A stretch of 64,000 nucleotides of DNA from Plasmopara viticola (lineage: Eukaryota; Oomycota; Peronosporomycetes; Peronosporales; Peronosporaceae), in assembly GCA_001695595.3 (NCBI GenBank), contig MBPM02000068.1, forward strand, positions 372,001 to 436,000. The letters are read 5' to 3'. Made by a program: the position numbers and the translations under genes. The notes below the pieces were generated by a model. It was not told the DNA's origin. It saw only the letters and a list, made by a program, of their open reading frames with translations, and ran no database searches. Shown piece by piece: positions 48,217 to 59,693 of the stretch (position 1 is its first letter; each line of letters starts with the position of its first letter).

Positions 48217-49839
48217 AAATTTATTAGCAGTACACCCATGTTGCTAATGAGCAAAAACAAAGTTGAGGCTTATGAGCTTACTAGTAGTGGCTTCTGTATA
48301 TGCGTCGGCGTAAGAGCCGCAGGAAAGACTGTCTGACAGTCACCACAGATCTTGATACAAACGCCCAATTCACTTGCACACGTGGGAACACCAGGATGTT
48401 GTAGAGACCGTGAAACACAAATCTAGGCCGAAAAAGCAGCTAGTTGGAGCATTTTATTATTTTAACGAACAAAGTACTTACCTTTTGGCGTTCGCAGCCG
48501 CGACTTGGGCTCGATCTGCAAGATTCAACGTATAGTCGAGTAGACCGTCTGCGCACTTCAAGCGATGCAGTTGCAATATACATCGAAAAGTTAGTCCCTC
48601 ATTTTGTCGATCTTCACGTTTAGTTCTAAGCTATTGTTCGTTTATAAGTCTGACAAATCCGTTCGTCTATAGAGCTTAAGAACCGGCTCATGTGGTCCAA
48701 TTACAGCCTGGACTGCGCCAATGTGCATTGGCAAGCACATCGGTTTTTGCAGACTTGTATATATTCTGGAGGTTATGTCTGAAACAGGCTTTGCTTTTTT
48801 GTAGGTGCAAGAGGAGCGTGTTATACGTACAGCAAAGCAGTCTTTATGCCTACCACAAAATGCATCTTAGCGCTTTCAAAGAGTGATCACATGTGTAGTT
48901 GTGGCTTAATTGCGTCCTTGGATGTTCAGATATTTGTAAGGGACGAATCTGCAGCCGTAAAGCATATGGCACCTAACTATGACGTTACCATCTTGTCTGT
49001 AGCGCTTTCAGAAGGCAATCCTGCCATCAGAATTGGATACTCGCCAAGGAAGGCTTCAAAGACGTCGTCACATCAATTTACGCAAGAAATATTAGTATCT
49101 TCAATAGCTTCGATGTCTTTCTGGGGCGTACGCATGCCTAAGTTTTCTTTTTATGGATATGTAAGGTGTAGCGGCACCTAGTAGCCTTCTTTGTTCATCG
49201 TTAGATAATTTCGCTGCCTTTTGTTCATTGTGATGACATACGTACCAACGTCTAGATTATTCATCTAACTATTATTGGATGTGATCCAAGTCTTAGCTGG
49301 TGAGTCCGCTAGGTAAAGCGACCATCTGCCTCAAGAAGAGATTCTTTTTCGAAAATTCCGAATATAAAGCGGGTTTCAATGCACGACAAGCAGTTGACAT
49401 ACTGAAGTATTTTAGAGTTTACCGCCATGAAAATTCCCTGTGAAAATTGCAGAGTTTAGTGTAGTGCACATGGTCAAAGATCTAGTAATTACTATCTAGC
49501 ATAGTGTTACGGGGTCACACAGCACCTTGCAAAAAGAAGGCGTGCAAATTGTGCTGAAGATCTTTCGATCAAGATTGTCCTTGATTTCCCGATTGCCCCC
49601 TACCCCAAGTGCTATGATTGATAATCCTGATTAAAGTTCCGTTCACGCCTGGTCTTGACAATGTGAAGTTTATGGAAGAGCGTTGTCAAATGTTCTTGAG
49701 AGCAACATAAAACTAGCGAATGAACAAATTTATCAAAACCTTCCTGTATGGAAGTCGAGCTCGGGTCAGACTTGACAGGCGACAATTTTTACTACAATAC
49801 TGACAGGAAAAACTATGCTACAATCACCAACCAAGTTAT

Positions 49840-50010
49840 AAATGTCTCTCACGATACTCACAAACAACTACGCTTTGCTAAACCATACATTTCTGCCGCC
49901 ACATACTATACTCACACATCTTCTTACACGCGCTTAGAAGCCTTTTGTATAGCTCATAAGCTTGCAAAATTCTATGCCTGTCTAACCGACCAGTATCACA
50001 TCACACTGCT
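49840..50010 (+). repeat. diverged direct repeat, copy 1
   Basis: It shares CACGATACTCACA, ATTTCTGCCGCCACAT and the following AGCTCA..AGCTTGC blocks, in order, with the stretch at 50700-50860. The two are in the same orientation about 860 bp apart. They may be worn long terminal repeats or a tandem duplication. Confidence 0.6.
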
Positions 50011-50699
50011 TCCAATAGAGTCTAGATTGCACACTTATGGGATACAATTGCAGAGAAACGATTTTGGAGGTCGTTTGTTGAACGAGGCTTGCGCGGTGAA
50101 GTCGGTGAGGGAGGAGTCTTAGTTGCTTTGAGCAAATTGAGAAGTGATATCAAGAGGAGGGCTCTAACGTATTTCTGCCTTGCTACACCCTAACAGGTGG
50201 CTTTCAATCATCTACTGCGAACATTTAAAGGCCATCAGTCTTTTTTACTTTACCTGGCTCCTTACACATCCTGTTATAAAAGCTCTTTAACTTATAATGA
50301 TTACGAGAAATCCTTCTGGTATGCGCCTATTCGTATGGATAGTACCAATGCATACTCATTTTCGAGATATTGTGTTTATATGACATAGTGACCGTACCCG
50401 CAGATCTGTCGGTGACAATGGCTACACCGCGATAAGTACATTGTCTTTTCAACAGCCTGACTGACGTTGGCTGTAGGGATCTGAATGCAAGCCTCTCTAG
50501 TAAAATTCTTGGTCGTATTAGTATATTCCTGATGACGAGCTCTCGAGTGATTGCTTAATCAGCAATTCGTGATCTTGATGAAGTGAAAATCCCCTCTTTT
50601 TCTTTAAAAATGAGCAAATAACAGATGAGCGAACGTGACCAAAGGAACCTTTATTGAACTCGAGATACTTACCTTTATACGACGACAAGCGTCATACAC

Positions 50700-50860
50700 A
50701 CATACAAATATAAGTGCCACACACGATACTCACACATTATCAAATTATTTATTTCTGCCGCCACATCCTTTGCTCGCCATGCCTCCACAAGCCCTCTATG
50801 CAGCTCACCAGCTTGCCAAAAGAGTATGCTTATCTGACCGGTACCCGATACGGTCCACGC
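50700..50860 (+). repeat. diverged direct repeat, copy 2
   Basis: This is the partner of the copy at 49840-50010; the same blocks recur in the same order with insertions and deletions. Confidence 0.6.
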
Positions 50861-51723
50861 ATTCTACTGCTGCTTGCACTATTATTTTTCGTCATAATCG
50901 AGCAGTGGGCTTAGTCGAGTTGCCGTCTCATTGCTGAAGTGCTTATGCATACAACTATAATGCTTTCTCCGCTTTGGATTCGACCTGCGGAATGCGATGA
51001 ATCAGTTGCGCTTCGAGAAAATAAAGATCACGTTCGGCGCAGATGTGCCCTGTGAGTGTGCGTACGAACAGTACGGCAAACATATAGATGTGCAGTGGAA
51101 AGGTGTGCTTTTTTTGGGCGGGAAGTAGCTAAAATACCTGATCGATTAAATTTGCTACAAATGTGACATGACTTTGGTGGCACTGCCCGCTATGCATAAA
51201 TTAAATACCGTATGAATAGCAGTTCGCAAACTAGGCTTCGCTAATGTGCCACATACCCTACCTATCACCCTAAAAAGTATTTGGCGTAATTTCAAGCATA
51301 GCAAAATAACTTCAGCTGTATAGCACAAGTCATATCCTTCGCGGTTGCTGAACAAACCCTGGCCAATCAAGCACTAACGGTTACATGCGTGGAGATTGAG
51401 ACAACTGCATGTTTTTTGCTTGGGCAAGGCAAGGTGTATTCCAGAAGAGAAAAAATTTCCAATTTAATTGACACGGCTCCCTGAAAATATGCATGACCAT
51501 AACATGATCATACCCGTCAAACGTGTGGTCCACCTTTTTTTATGAGCGCAAATCGATATTTATCTTGTAGGTAGTGCGGATAATGATTGGGTTACGATTT
51601 AGTGGGAGCTGAACGGCAGTCTAAAATTTGGGATGAACACTTAACGGCAAAGTTTCATTTTTTTCTCGCAAAACCGTTTTTCCAGGCACGAAAAACTCTA
51701 GATGGAGGCAAGCATAATCTCTT

Positions 51724-51738
51724 CTCATTTTCAATTTC
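51724..51738 (+). promoter_or_regulatory. oomycete core promoter (Inr+FPR-like)
   Basis: CTCATTTTCAATTTC lies 41 nt before the start of family member 4. It fits the oomycete consensus except for one missing base between the Inr and FPR halves. Confidence 0.55.
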
Positions 51739-51778
51739 AATTCCAAGCACTCCAAGCACAACTCCGAACGAATTGACA

Positions 51779-52489
51779 ATGGCGATCTCTGATAGCTTAA
51801 GCAACTCCACCCACGAAGACTACTCTAAACTACACGAAATGCTGGAAAATAGTGCAAATGAGGCCTCAAGCTATCTTGACTCGCTCAAGTCCAAGTTCAA
51901 CGACTACGACAACTCCAACAAATCTGCGAAGGAGACTACCACGTCTTATTTTCAAAGTGCCATGGACCGTGCTAGAGCATCGGTGGATGAGTTCAAAAAG
52001 TCTGGAGAAAGCCTTCGCAAAGAAGGTAATAACGCATCGGACTCCGCTGTCAACGCTGCCAAGCGTTCCATGGAGCAAACGGGGTCGGCACTTGACAATC
52101 TTGGCAAATCTGCGCAGGATTACGATCAAAAGATGCGTGACTCGCTCAGCTCGCACGTAGACAACGCCAAAGACAGCGGTTCCTCGACACTGTCGTCTCT
52201 GCAAAATTCTATTTCTTCTCTTATCAGTTCAACGCGCGATTCGACATTCCATGGCTTTGAGGCGCTTCAAAGTCAATTTGTAGCTACTCAAAAGTCAATG
52301 GGAGAAAAGGCATCCGCTGCAGCTGACAGTGTTTCCAACAAAGGATCGGAGGCGTCGGAGAAACTCACATCGTCATCGAAGACTAGCGACCAAGACAATT
52401 TGTTGGACCGTGCGGCAGGAGCGGTATCGTCGGGACTGGACTACGTGTCGAGTAAGCTTCATAACTCCACGCCAGAAAATACCGTGTAG
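51779..52489 (+). CDS. LEA/amphipathic-helix protein (family member 4)
   Basis: A single exon of 236 residues. I chose the ATG at 51779 (MAISDSLSN) because member 5 begins the same way, although the frame is open upstream. The N-terminal motif ASSYLDSLKSKFNDYD is the family head (compare TKSYLDALKAKLAEYD in member 2). It is followed by SYFQSAMDRARASVDEFK, equivalent to SYLQAAIERTHKSVDELK of member 2. The rest is Ser/Asp/Ala-rich helix without the KAGQ repeat array, ending in an LDRAAGAVSSGLDYV segment. It lacks the intron found in members 1 to 3. It is the tandem duplicate of member 5, about 1.1 kb away. Probably a cytosolic helical protein, function unknown. Confidence 0.8.
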   Translation: MAISDSLSNSTHEDYSKLHEMLENSANEASSYLDSLKSKFNDYDNSNKSAKETTTSYFQSAMDRARASVDEFKKSGESLRKEGNNASDSAVNAAKRSMEQTGSALDNLGKSAQDYDQKMRDSLSSHVDNAKDSGSSTLSSLQNSISSLISSTRDSTFHGFEALQSQFVATQKSMGEKASAAADSVSNKGSEASEKLTSSSKTSDQDNLLDRAAGAVSSGLDYVSSKLHNSTPENTV

Positions 52490-53580
52490 ACGGATCGTAG
52501 GCAAATTAATTTGTTCTGTTAAGCTTTTCGAATCCAATCTATTTTCCCATATATATGCAAGTAATTTTCGAATTCTGTAACATTTTTATAAACTAAGTAC
52601 TAAGTTAAGCCGCCGAACGAGACCCTACGTATGCGGACACCACTCTATGCCGTGGACTAGCCAGACTTAGCCTAGCACGTGCATAACTTGGCAACGCGAT
52701 AACGTAATACATCACATTACATTACTAAGTCAAGCGGATCATTTGAAAACGGTAGGAATATATTTTGTCAAACACCTGATTTTGATCACTCTAAATTCTT
52801 GTTTAATGGGTGAAGAAGCGCAGATTAAATATCGCATATGCTGTATCATTTACAAAACCACCTTATATGTAAGACCATGACTCAAAACCTCAGCGAATCT
52901 TTCCGACATCAAGGATGCAAAAAACGCTAAATATTTCATTCACCCGATTGATGCTGATGTACCTTCCGTTTATGTGAGTTGTAGCTTGATTTGACCATTT
53001 TCACAAGAAAGGAGCAATAGATGTGCTGTGACCGAGCGTTAAGCATTTGTATGCGGTAATTTTGGGCTTAATCAATTATTGTGAGATTATTTCTTACGCC
53101 AAAATTGCACCAAAATCGTATTGCTTGAGCAGCAAAAAAAAATCAAATATCAATATCGTAACCAAACACATCTTCGAGCACAAACATTAATGTCAAGCAC
53201 ACTACCATTGCGTTTTCTTCTTCGCCTCTTCCAAGATAAAGGTAACCACTTGTTAGATCTAGCGGTTAGCATCTGAATTATTTATCGTAAGCTCGTTTCC
53301 TTTCAGCCGCTCTGCTATACCCACACGACGAGTCACTGCGTCCTTCGTTTTATTACTTTCAAACACCCATCAAATCTAAGCGTCAGACTTCCGTTTCATC
53401 GCATCCATTAAACCATGATTTTTATACTGTTTCAAAATTACGGTTTTTTGCACCCATTAAGCGCTCTTCTCGCTATTGCTTTGGTCGTGTAGCAGTAGCA
53501 TTTCATTTCCACACTCACTTAAACAATTGATCCGAAGCGAGCAAGTCACATTTCCAATATCTCAAACTACTAACCCAACC
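52490..53580. other. spacer between tandem paralogues
   Basis: An AT-rich spacer of 1.1 kb. The last 80 bases contain a pyrimidine-rich CATTTCATTTCCACACTC, a weaker core promoter candidate for member 5. I see no gene. Confidence 0.4.
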
Positions 53581-54249
53581 ATGGCGATCTCCGACAACAT
53601 CAACAATACCTCCAACCAGGAATACTCCAAGCTTCATGAAATGATGGATAACGGTGCGAACGAGGCGTCGAGCTATCTTGACTCGCTTAAGTCTAAGTTT
53701 GCCGACTACGACAAGTCTAATAAGTCTGCCAAAGAAACTACCACGTCTTACTTCCAAAGCGCCATGGATCGAGCTAGGGCAGCTGTTGATGAATTCAAGA
53801 AGTCAGCAGAAAACGTCCGCAACGAGGGAAACAACGTCTCGGACTCCGCCGTCGACGCCGCGAAGCGCTCAATGGAACATACGAAGACAACTCTTGACAA
53901 CCTCGGAACGTCTGCGCACGAGTATGACCAGAAGTTGCGTGACTCTATTAATTCAAATGTGGACACTGCCAAAGACAAAGGTTCCTCGACACTATCGTCG
54001 TTGCAGGATTCCATTTCGTCACTAGTCAGCTCGACTCGCGACTCGACTTTTCACGGTTTCGAGGCATTGCAGAACCAGTTTGCGGCTACTAAAACAGCGA
54101 TGGGGGAGCGTGCATCTGCTGCAGCTGACGGTATTTCCAATAAGGCGGCGGAGGTCTCGGACAAGCTCAAGCCCGAATCAAACGATTCGTTGTTGGACCG
54201 TGCGAAGGGTGCTGTGTCGTCAGGAGTGGAGTACGTAACGGGTAATTAA
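53581..54249 (+). CDS. LEA/amphipathic-helix protein (family member 5)
   Basis: A single exon of 222 residues. It is clearly the sister of member 4: they share MAISD, EYSKLHEM, ASSYLDSLKSKF.DYD, SAKETTTSYFQSAMDRARA, STLSSLQ.SISSLVSSTRDS and FHGFEALQ.QF. Differences are mostly substitutions, with a shortened C-terminal end (no PENTV tail). It has no intron, signal peptide or membrane segment. The tandem pair suggests duplication after the intronless form arose. Likely similar role to members 1 to 4, unknown. Confidence 0.8.
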   Translation: MAISDNINNTSNQEYSKLHEMMDNGANEASSYLDSLKSKFADYDKSNKSAKETTTSYFQSAMDRARAAVDEFKKSAENVRNEGNNVSDSAVDAAKRSMEHTKTTLDNLGTSAHEYDQKLRDSINSNVDTAKDKGSSTLSSLQDSISSLVSSTRDSTFHGFEALQNQFAATKTAMGERASAAADGISNKAAEVSDKLKPESNDSLLDRAKGAVSSGVEYVTGN

Positions 54250-57200
54250 AAAACAATTTCTTTAACCTTGGAAGCGCGTAGCAGCCGCGCGAATGGAAGG
54301 AAGTTGATGACACGATAAGACCTTACAATGATGGTTTATATTTCGAAGTATGAAGAGTACATGTCTGCTGTATTTGAACTTCTCTTACTTAATAGTGAAA
54401 ATCTAATTCAATATATCTTTACGCATTAATAATCACTGAAGACTAAAAAGTTAACAAAAAAGCAGTCTTGGCTTTAGTAAGAACTCTGACACTTTCAATA
54501 GCTCAGCAAACGCGGTTTGAAATTTTGAATAGTATGCCAAATAATATTGTATTTACAAGTATTTCTATGTTTGATTCAAATAGCTGGATTCGTAAAGCTC
54601 ATTACACATAAATTTCTGAAATTGATACTAATAATCATCATACAATAGATCGTTGTAAATAAGCAGTCATGCTGATACACACATAATGCAAAAAAATGTG
54701 TCTACAAAATTTTCTATCGTCATACAGCCTACGTTTATTCGACTGTTTAAAAACAGTATAGGACCATTAACATATTAAGGGTCCCATCGTAGTTTTGTTG
54801 CATGAAGTGTGACAGGGTAGTGGCCGTTCAGACGTCAAAGTTTTTTGGCAACTAGGTGAGCTGTATAAAAGGCTTGTGAGCAAAGCATGTAGCAGCAGGA
54901 ATAATGAGAAATAGATTTTTACTTAAGCATAAAGACCCGCTAGAGGTTTTATACACGAGAAGCTACTGAATTTTGCTGCTATGTTTTTTAGCCCGCACCC
55001 ACTAGTACCTCTAGACGATGACATTATTAAACATTAATGGATAGGCTGGCATTTACGTGCAGGCGACCTTCACAGATGTATCGTGTCAACTATAAAAAAG
55101 ACTTGAAGATAGTTGGCTTAAACACAACGAATTGCGATTATCATGAGTGGCCTATAGAACTTTGTTTGGCAATTGTAGTATAGCTTAGTAAATTCATAAG
55201 TATACTCGCCTGTCACGGGCGACCCGGATTCGAAACTTAAACGGGAATGTCTCTTCAAACTCGCTTTCTCACTCGTTAATTTGCTGTTTCCAGAAAATAC
55301 AACGACGCTCTTACATGCCCCTTTACATCATTACAACCTCGAACAGTTGGTAAGTCAGGCACTCGGGGACTCGTCATAAGAAATAAGCTAACAAAATAGA
55401 GACAAAAACATTTCTGACCGAAATGACCTCACATATTTCTTCCCGACGTTTAATATGCTTTACAAGGGAATTTACTCTTTAAGAGGCTTTCAAAATGTCA
55501 AGTGTGCCATCGCAACTCTAACAAGAGCAGTGTGGCAAAGTACTGGTTCGTCAGACTTCTGGCAAATGGACGAGCTCTATAAATGGCTCATAACCACGCG
55601 CAAGTAGAGGGGTGAGCAAAGTTTGCTCAATTGGCCTCTGCGTCAAGTCCGTGACTTGCAAAAAGGCAGAGTCAGCAACAAAGGCTACGCCAACAATCAA
55701 AGATACGCCTGCAACTAGGGCTACGCCTGCCCGAAAGGCTGAACCAGCAGCGGCAAGCCTTAAAACGCTCATTTCCCTTTGCAATGGGATTCAGGCACCT
55801 AACGCGTACAGCTTTATCGGTTCGCAGCCCCTCAGTCTTACAACCAAAAGGGTGGTGCGGCAAGGCGCTGAGAGTACCTCAGGACTTGAGTGAGACTCGT
55901 AGTTCCGAGAATATTAATACCTCATGAGACATTCCATGGGTACGATCGTCTCGGAAAGGTGAAAGGTGTACGCCGACCCATGTCATTCTAGGACCGCGAA
56001 AAGTTTGACGAAACAATATTTTGCAAAGCTGACCCTTTCCAACGGTAAAGTTTTGTATCTAGCCATACTTCATCTCTTGATATACATATTTGACTTCCCT
56101 CTTTCGTGTTCGTTCAACAGATATTCTATCGTATATTTTGGGCAGACGTACTCGATCTTTCGCTCTGGTGATTGTTTCAGCTGACGTTAAGCAAAACTAG
56201 ATACCTGTTTTCGTAGAAAACCTTGTCGCACATTGGGGACTTTAATGAAGAAACTATCTGAGCCTCTTATCTACTTATTATAGAAGCATCTCTGTTCTGA
56301 AGAGCAAGCAGAGCGCAAATTCTGCGATGTTTAATCTTTTCGCTTCGTCTTCCTCTCTATCGGAGAATTGCACGCTGAAGACATCGGCAAGCTCATTCCC
56401 GATCGCCGAAATATTTTTATCCAAAGCTTTACGATTAACCACGGGTCGCTATTCGACACCGTTGTTTGCGGAAAAAGGTAACAAATAATTGCTGGATCAA
56501 TAGACAGCCTAAAGGGCCTCATTTCCGATCCGGTGGGAGTTTGCTGGTGCGTTTCTAGACACCAAGTTTAAAAACCATGTCGGATGTAGGAATCCTTCGA
56601 GTCTTCAGCCAGAAAACAACGTTCGCTGCCATATGACTGATCCGAGACATCTTCGTCGATGATGAAAGATGTTTTGTATATTTAAAGGTATTTTATATTA
56701 AGGAACATCACCTCTGAGATAATTGGCTTACGCTGTAGCCAAGAGCTATGAAGGTTCGAGGTTGAGAGACTTAACCACCTCGATAATGCCTTCAATCAGA
56801 GCATGCCTGCGAAATACAACGCTCTATATTATTTCTGCAGACAAGGCCTTAGGTCTTGCCACGAAGTCGCTAGGATTCGTTTTCGTATTGCATTTCCATG
56901 CTCTATCAGCGGAGCCATGCTACCCTTTCTAAGTGGTACTTTGCACACGTGTGATCTGATTGCAATATTTTGTTATCCGTTCTTGGTGGCTTTATATTGT
57001 CCACTCTTGGAACTATGTAATTGTGTGTTGCAGACATATGTTACCCGCTTGCAAAACTTTGCTACCTGCAGCTAATGCTCTATATTTACCACCTGTAGAG
57101 CTATAGGACCTACAACACTTTTTAAGCCTCTCTGGCACCCGATGCCACCAGTGGAACTTTGCTGCCCGCTAATGAAAGTTCTAGATGTGTTTTGAAATGT

Positions 57201-58428
57201 TCCTTCGGTAAAACATGTGTTAAGTTACAGGGCCTATTGGGCGTATGGCCTACCTGGGTACCCATGGCTTTTTATTGCCGAGTAATCTAGTGCTCGACTA
57301 TTTTGAGCCAAAGCATGCCAAGGTCGAATCATACTTGTCCATATAAAGAGCAAGAACTGGATTCGACTACATAAAATCATTACATTTTACAGCCAGGTCA
57401 GTGCTAATTTAAAAGCTTCAGAGTTGTTCAGTTAGCAGGCCTCAGTGCATACTTATCATTTCCTGTGCAACTTAAACAAATCGACAACAAGGCCGTCGGA
57501 AGCATTATTTGTCTTCAGTATATAAATATATTCCTACGACGGTCCTCGAGAGCCTTCACCAACTTTTAATGGTCTTTGTGATGCAAAGTGCACTAACAGC
57601 GTCGTTGTATGCTTTAAAAACAACAAACAGCGAGTGAATGAACGAGACAGAAGAGTGTCTCGTCCGGAATTGAATAAGATCACTCGCGTGGCAGGCAAGT
57701 ATACTAATTTCTAAACCTAAAAAGTAAGGCTGCTCCAAAGCCTTCCTCGCCTCAGAGACTCTCTGGCGGGTAAACCTTACAAGGCTTGTCTCTTGCAGTA
57801 CAGGTGCCCTTGTAAATGACGCACCCCTAAGTGTCGTGGGCCGAAGCAACATTTAATTGTGTTGGCTTTGTCACTGTGAAATGATCCAGCCTACTGGCAG
57901 CCCTCTCAACTGCTATTTTAGTTATCGTTATGACCAATACGACTTTTAGATAAAATACCAGAGCGCCATCCTTTCTATTAAATCCAATCCATGTCTTAGT
58001 GAAGGAGGATGTAAATGGCTGTCTGAAACAAAGCTATTTCACGTCTTAAAAGAATGATGGACAGCAGGAATCCTACCAGCGATTTTGTTTCCTATGCACT
58101 GAATTTATGGCGTGTGAACAGTCCATCCTCGTCATCAGAATATAGAATATCGTCGTAAGGTAGCAAGGACTATTCCAAAAAAACAAAACTTGTTATAATG
58201 ATTTTTATATCTACGTTTTAACAACCAATGGCACTAATGAGGTCAATAATCGCTTTGAGATATATTTCCTGGAGCCCTTAGCAGCTATATTAGTCGATGC
58301 ATATGCGTTACCCCGAAAATAACTGAAGTCGGGTGCCTCCCCACGTCGTCACTCCCGCTTCTTCGTCTTGTACAGCGCCTTCAAGTAAACGTGCACTGTG
58401 CTATCTTCTCTGCTGACACTTGGCGACT
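54250..58428. other. gene-poor tract
   Basis: The region holds AT-rich DNA, a degenerate tRNA-like sequence, and small ORFs without recognised motifs. The ORF at 55612-55893 has an Ala/Thr/Lys repeat (ATKATPTIKDTPATRATPARKAEP) that might come from a retroelement gag or a disordered protein. A pyrimidine-rich CGTCACTCCCGC at about 58347 could be the initiator of the RGS gene. Confidence 0.4.
55165..55249 (+). tRNA. degenerate tRNA-Asp-like sequence (pseudo-tRNA or SINE head)
   Basis: The stretch has a tRNA-Asp-like anticodon region, CGCCTGTCACGGGCGACC with GTC anticodon, followed by a B-box-like GGATTCGAA. Before it is an AGTATA D-arm. Bases are missing from the anticodon stem, the D-loop is enlarged and the acceptor ends do not pair, so it is not a working tRNA. 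Such heads are common in tRNA-derived SINEs. Confidence 0.5.
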
Positions 58429-59571
58429 ATGTCAAAGAAGGGTACCAATGAGATCGAGACGCTCGTAAAGGTGCTAGAGAAAGGTGACAAGGATAAACGT
58501 GACATTGAGATTGACGACATCATTTCAAATCCCATATCATGTGGCTATTTGCTTGACTTTTGCCAGAAACAAGTACGAATGAGCTGTAGTATTTTGTGTC
58601 GGATGAGTTGCTTATTCTACTTTATCTGAATTGGTGTAGTACTGTGCAGAGAATTGAATTTTTTCATGGCTGTTGATAAATTTAAAGACGAGTGTGGATT
58701 GCTCGACTTTCGCGACCCAGAGTCCGTGCAGTCGTGTAAGGAGATGGCTGATCAAATTTGGGCCGATTTTTTATCGTTAAATTCACCTAACGAGGTGAGT
58801 TTGCCATCTGATGATCGTAATCAGACCCAGGAACGCATGAAGCGTCCAGGTGAATACCGCGGCAAGCTCTTCGACGTAGCGCTGCAGGATGCCATCAAGA
58901 CCTTGCAAAAAGACACACTCATGCGATTTCTTAAGGCGCAGCAGTACACAGAAATGGCTTCGAAAGTCACGGCCGTCCACAATTCGATTGTCAAAAAGGA
59001 GCTCGACTCGGACAATTCGTACCAGATTGACTTTCCGACAGTTACAACACTTACAGACGAAAAAATTGCGAAAGGCAACTACTCGCTTGACGAAATATTA
59101 GACGACAAGATACTTTTTCGTGAAATGCTCGACTTTCTTGGAAAAGTGAGTCTATAGTTATAGCCATGTGCGGTGCTCTTTCATTTAACATTTTTTTTTT
59201 TAGAATTCAAAGCCGAAAATCTTAAGTGTGCGCGTCAGATCCGGCGGTACGAAGAATTGGCGTCGCAGATGAAGGGCGATGAACTCAAGAACTTTGCGTG
59301 GAGCTTGTATCTTAACTTCATCGCTCCCAGCTCCCCATTTGAAGTTTCTTGTACAAATTTGGATCGCAAGTCTGTCCAACTGCGTCTTGGCTGCCCCACC
59401 AAGTCTATGTTTGAACCCATTAAAGAAAACACGATGCTTGTGCTCAGGCAAGACCAAAAAGCTTTTCTGCAGCAGCTGCAGCCCAAGACGCTCAAGGATC
59501 GACTGAAAGCCGAAAAGACTGGGACGTCGTCTCAAAAAAGTGGTTTTCTTTCAAAGTTCAAAGTCTTTTAA
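58429..59571 (+). CDS. tandem RGS-domain protein (apparent one-base deletions)
   Basis: Three exons (58429-58572, 58640-59145, 59204-59571) would give about 339 residues. The first RGS domain has ISNPISCGYLLDFCQKQ then YCAEN...NFFMAVDKFKDE and DQIWADFL. The second has DKILFREMLDFLGK then FKAENLKCARQIRRYEELA. RGS proteins speed up GTP hydrolysis on G-alpha subunits and so switch off heterotrimeric G signalling, which in oomycetes controls sporulation and zoospore behaviour. Two points need one extra base. The ENL motif in exon 2 (GAGAATTGAAT, 58652-58655) lacks a T. The second donor (GGAAAA|GTGAGT) would be in phase if it read AAAG|GTGAGT. Both intron positions fit the family. Either the sequence has two undercalls or the gene is decaying. 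The start ATG at 58429 is preceded by an in-frame non-ATG extension. Confidence 0.75.
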
Positions 59572-59693
59572 TGGTGGAAGAGAGACGCGCATGCACAAAC
59601 GTTCTGGCGTTTTACTTTCCTGTCTTGCACCCTTCGGCCTCTTTAATTGATATGAATATAGAGCTTCATTAAATACAGTCTCATACTTTCCCT

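Larger units (their letters stand above)
46295..51720. other. gene-poor tract
   Basis: Five kilobases carry no recognisable gene. ORFs include 47069-47368 and 47365-47640 (overlapping, plus strand, no known motif), 49748-50122 and 50635-50937 (which resemble each other, see the repeat entries) and a cysteine-containing minus-strand ORF at 47963-48196. I do not call any of them a gene. Confidence 0.4.

Noticed and set aside
51587..51778. Open frame upstream of family member 4 with FHFFLAK, similar to the LFLAK motif of Crinkler effectors
   Set aside because: The match is partial, there is no signal peptide, and the segment is the untranslated lead of the gene, holding a core promoter element just before MAISD.
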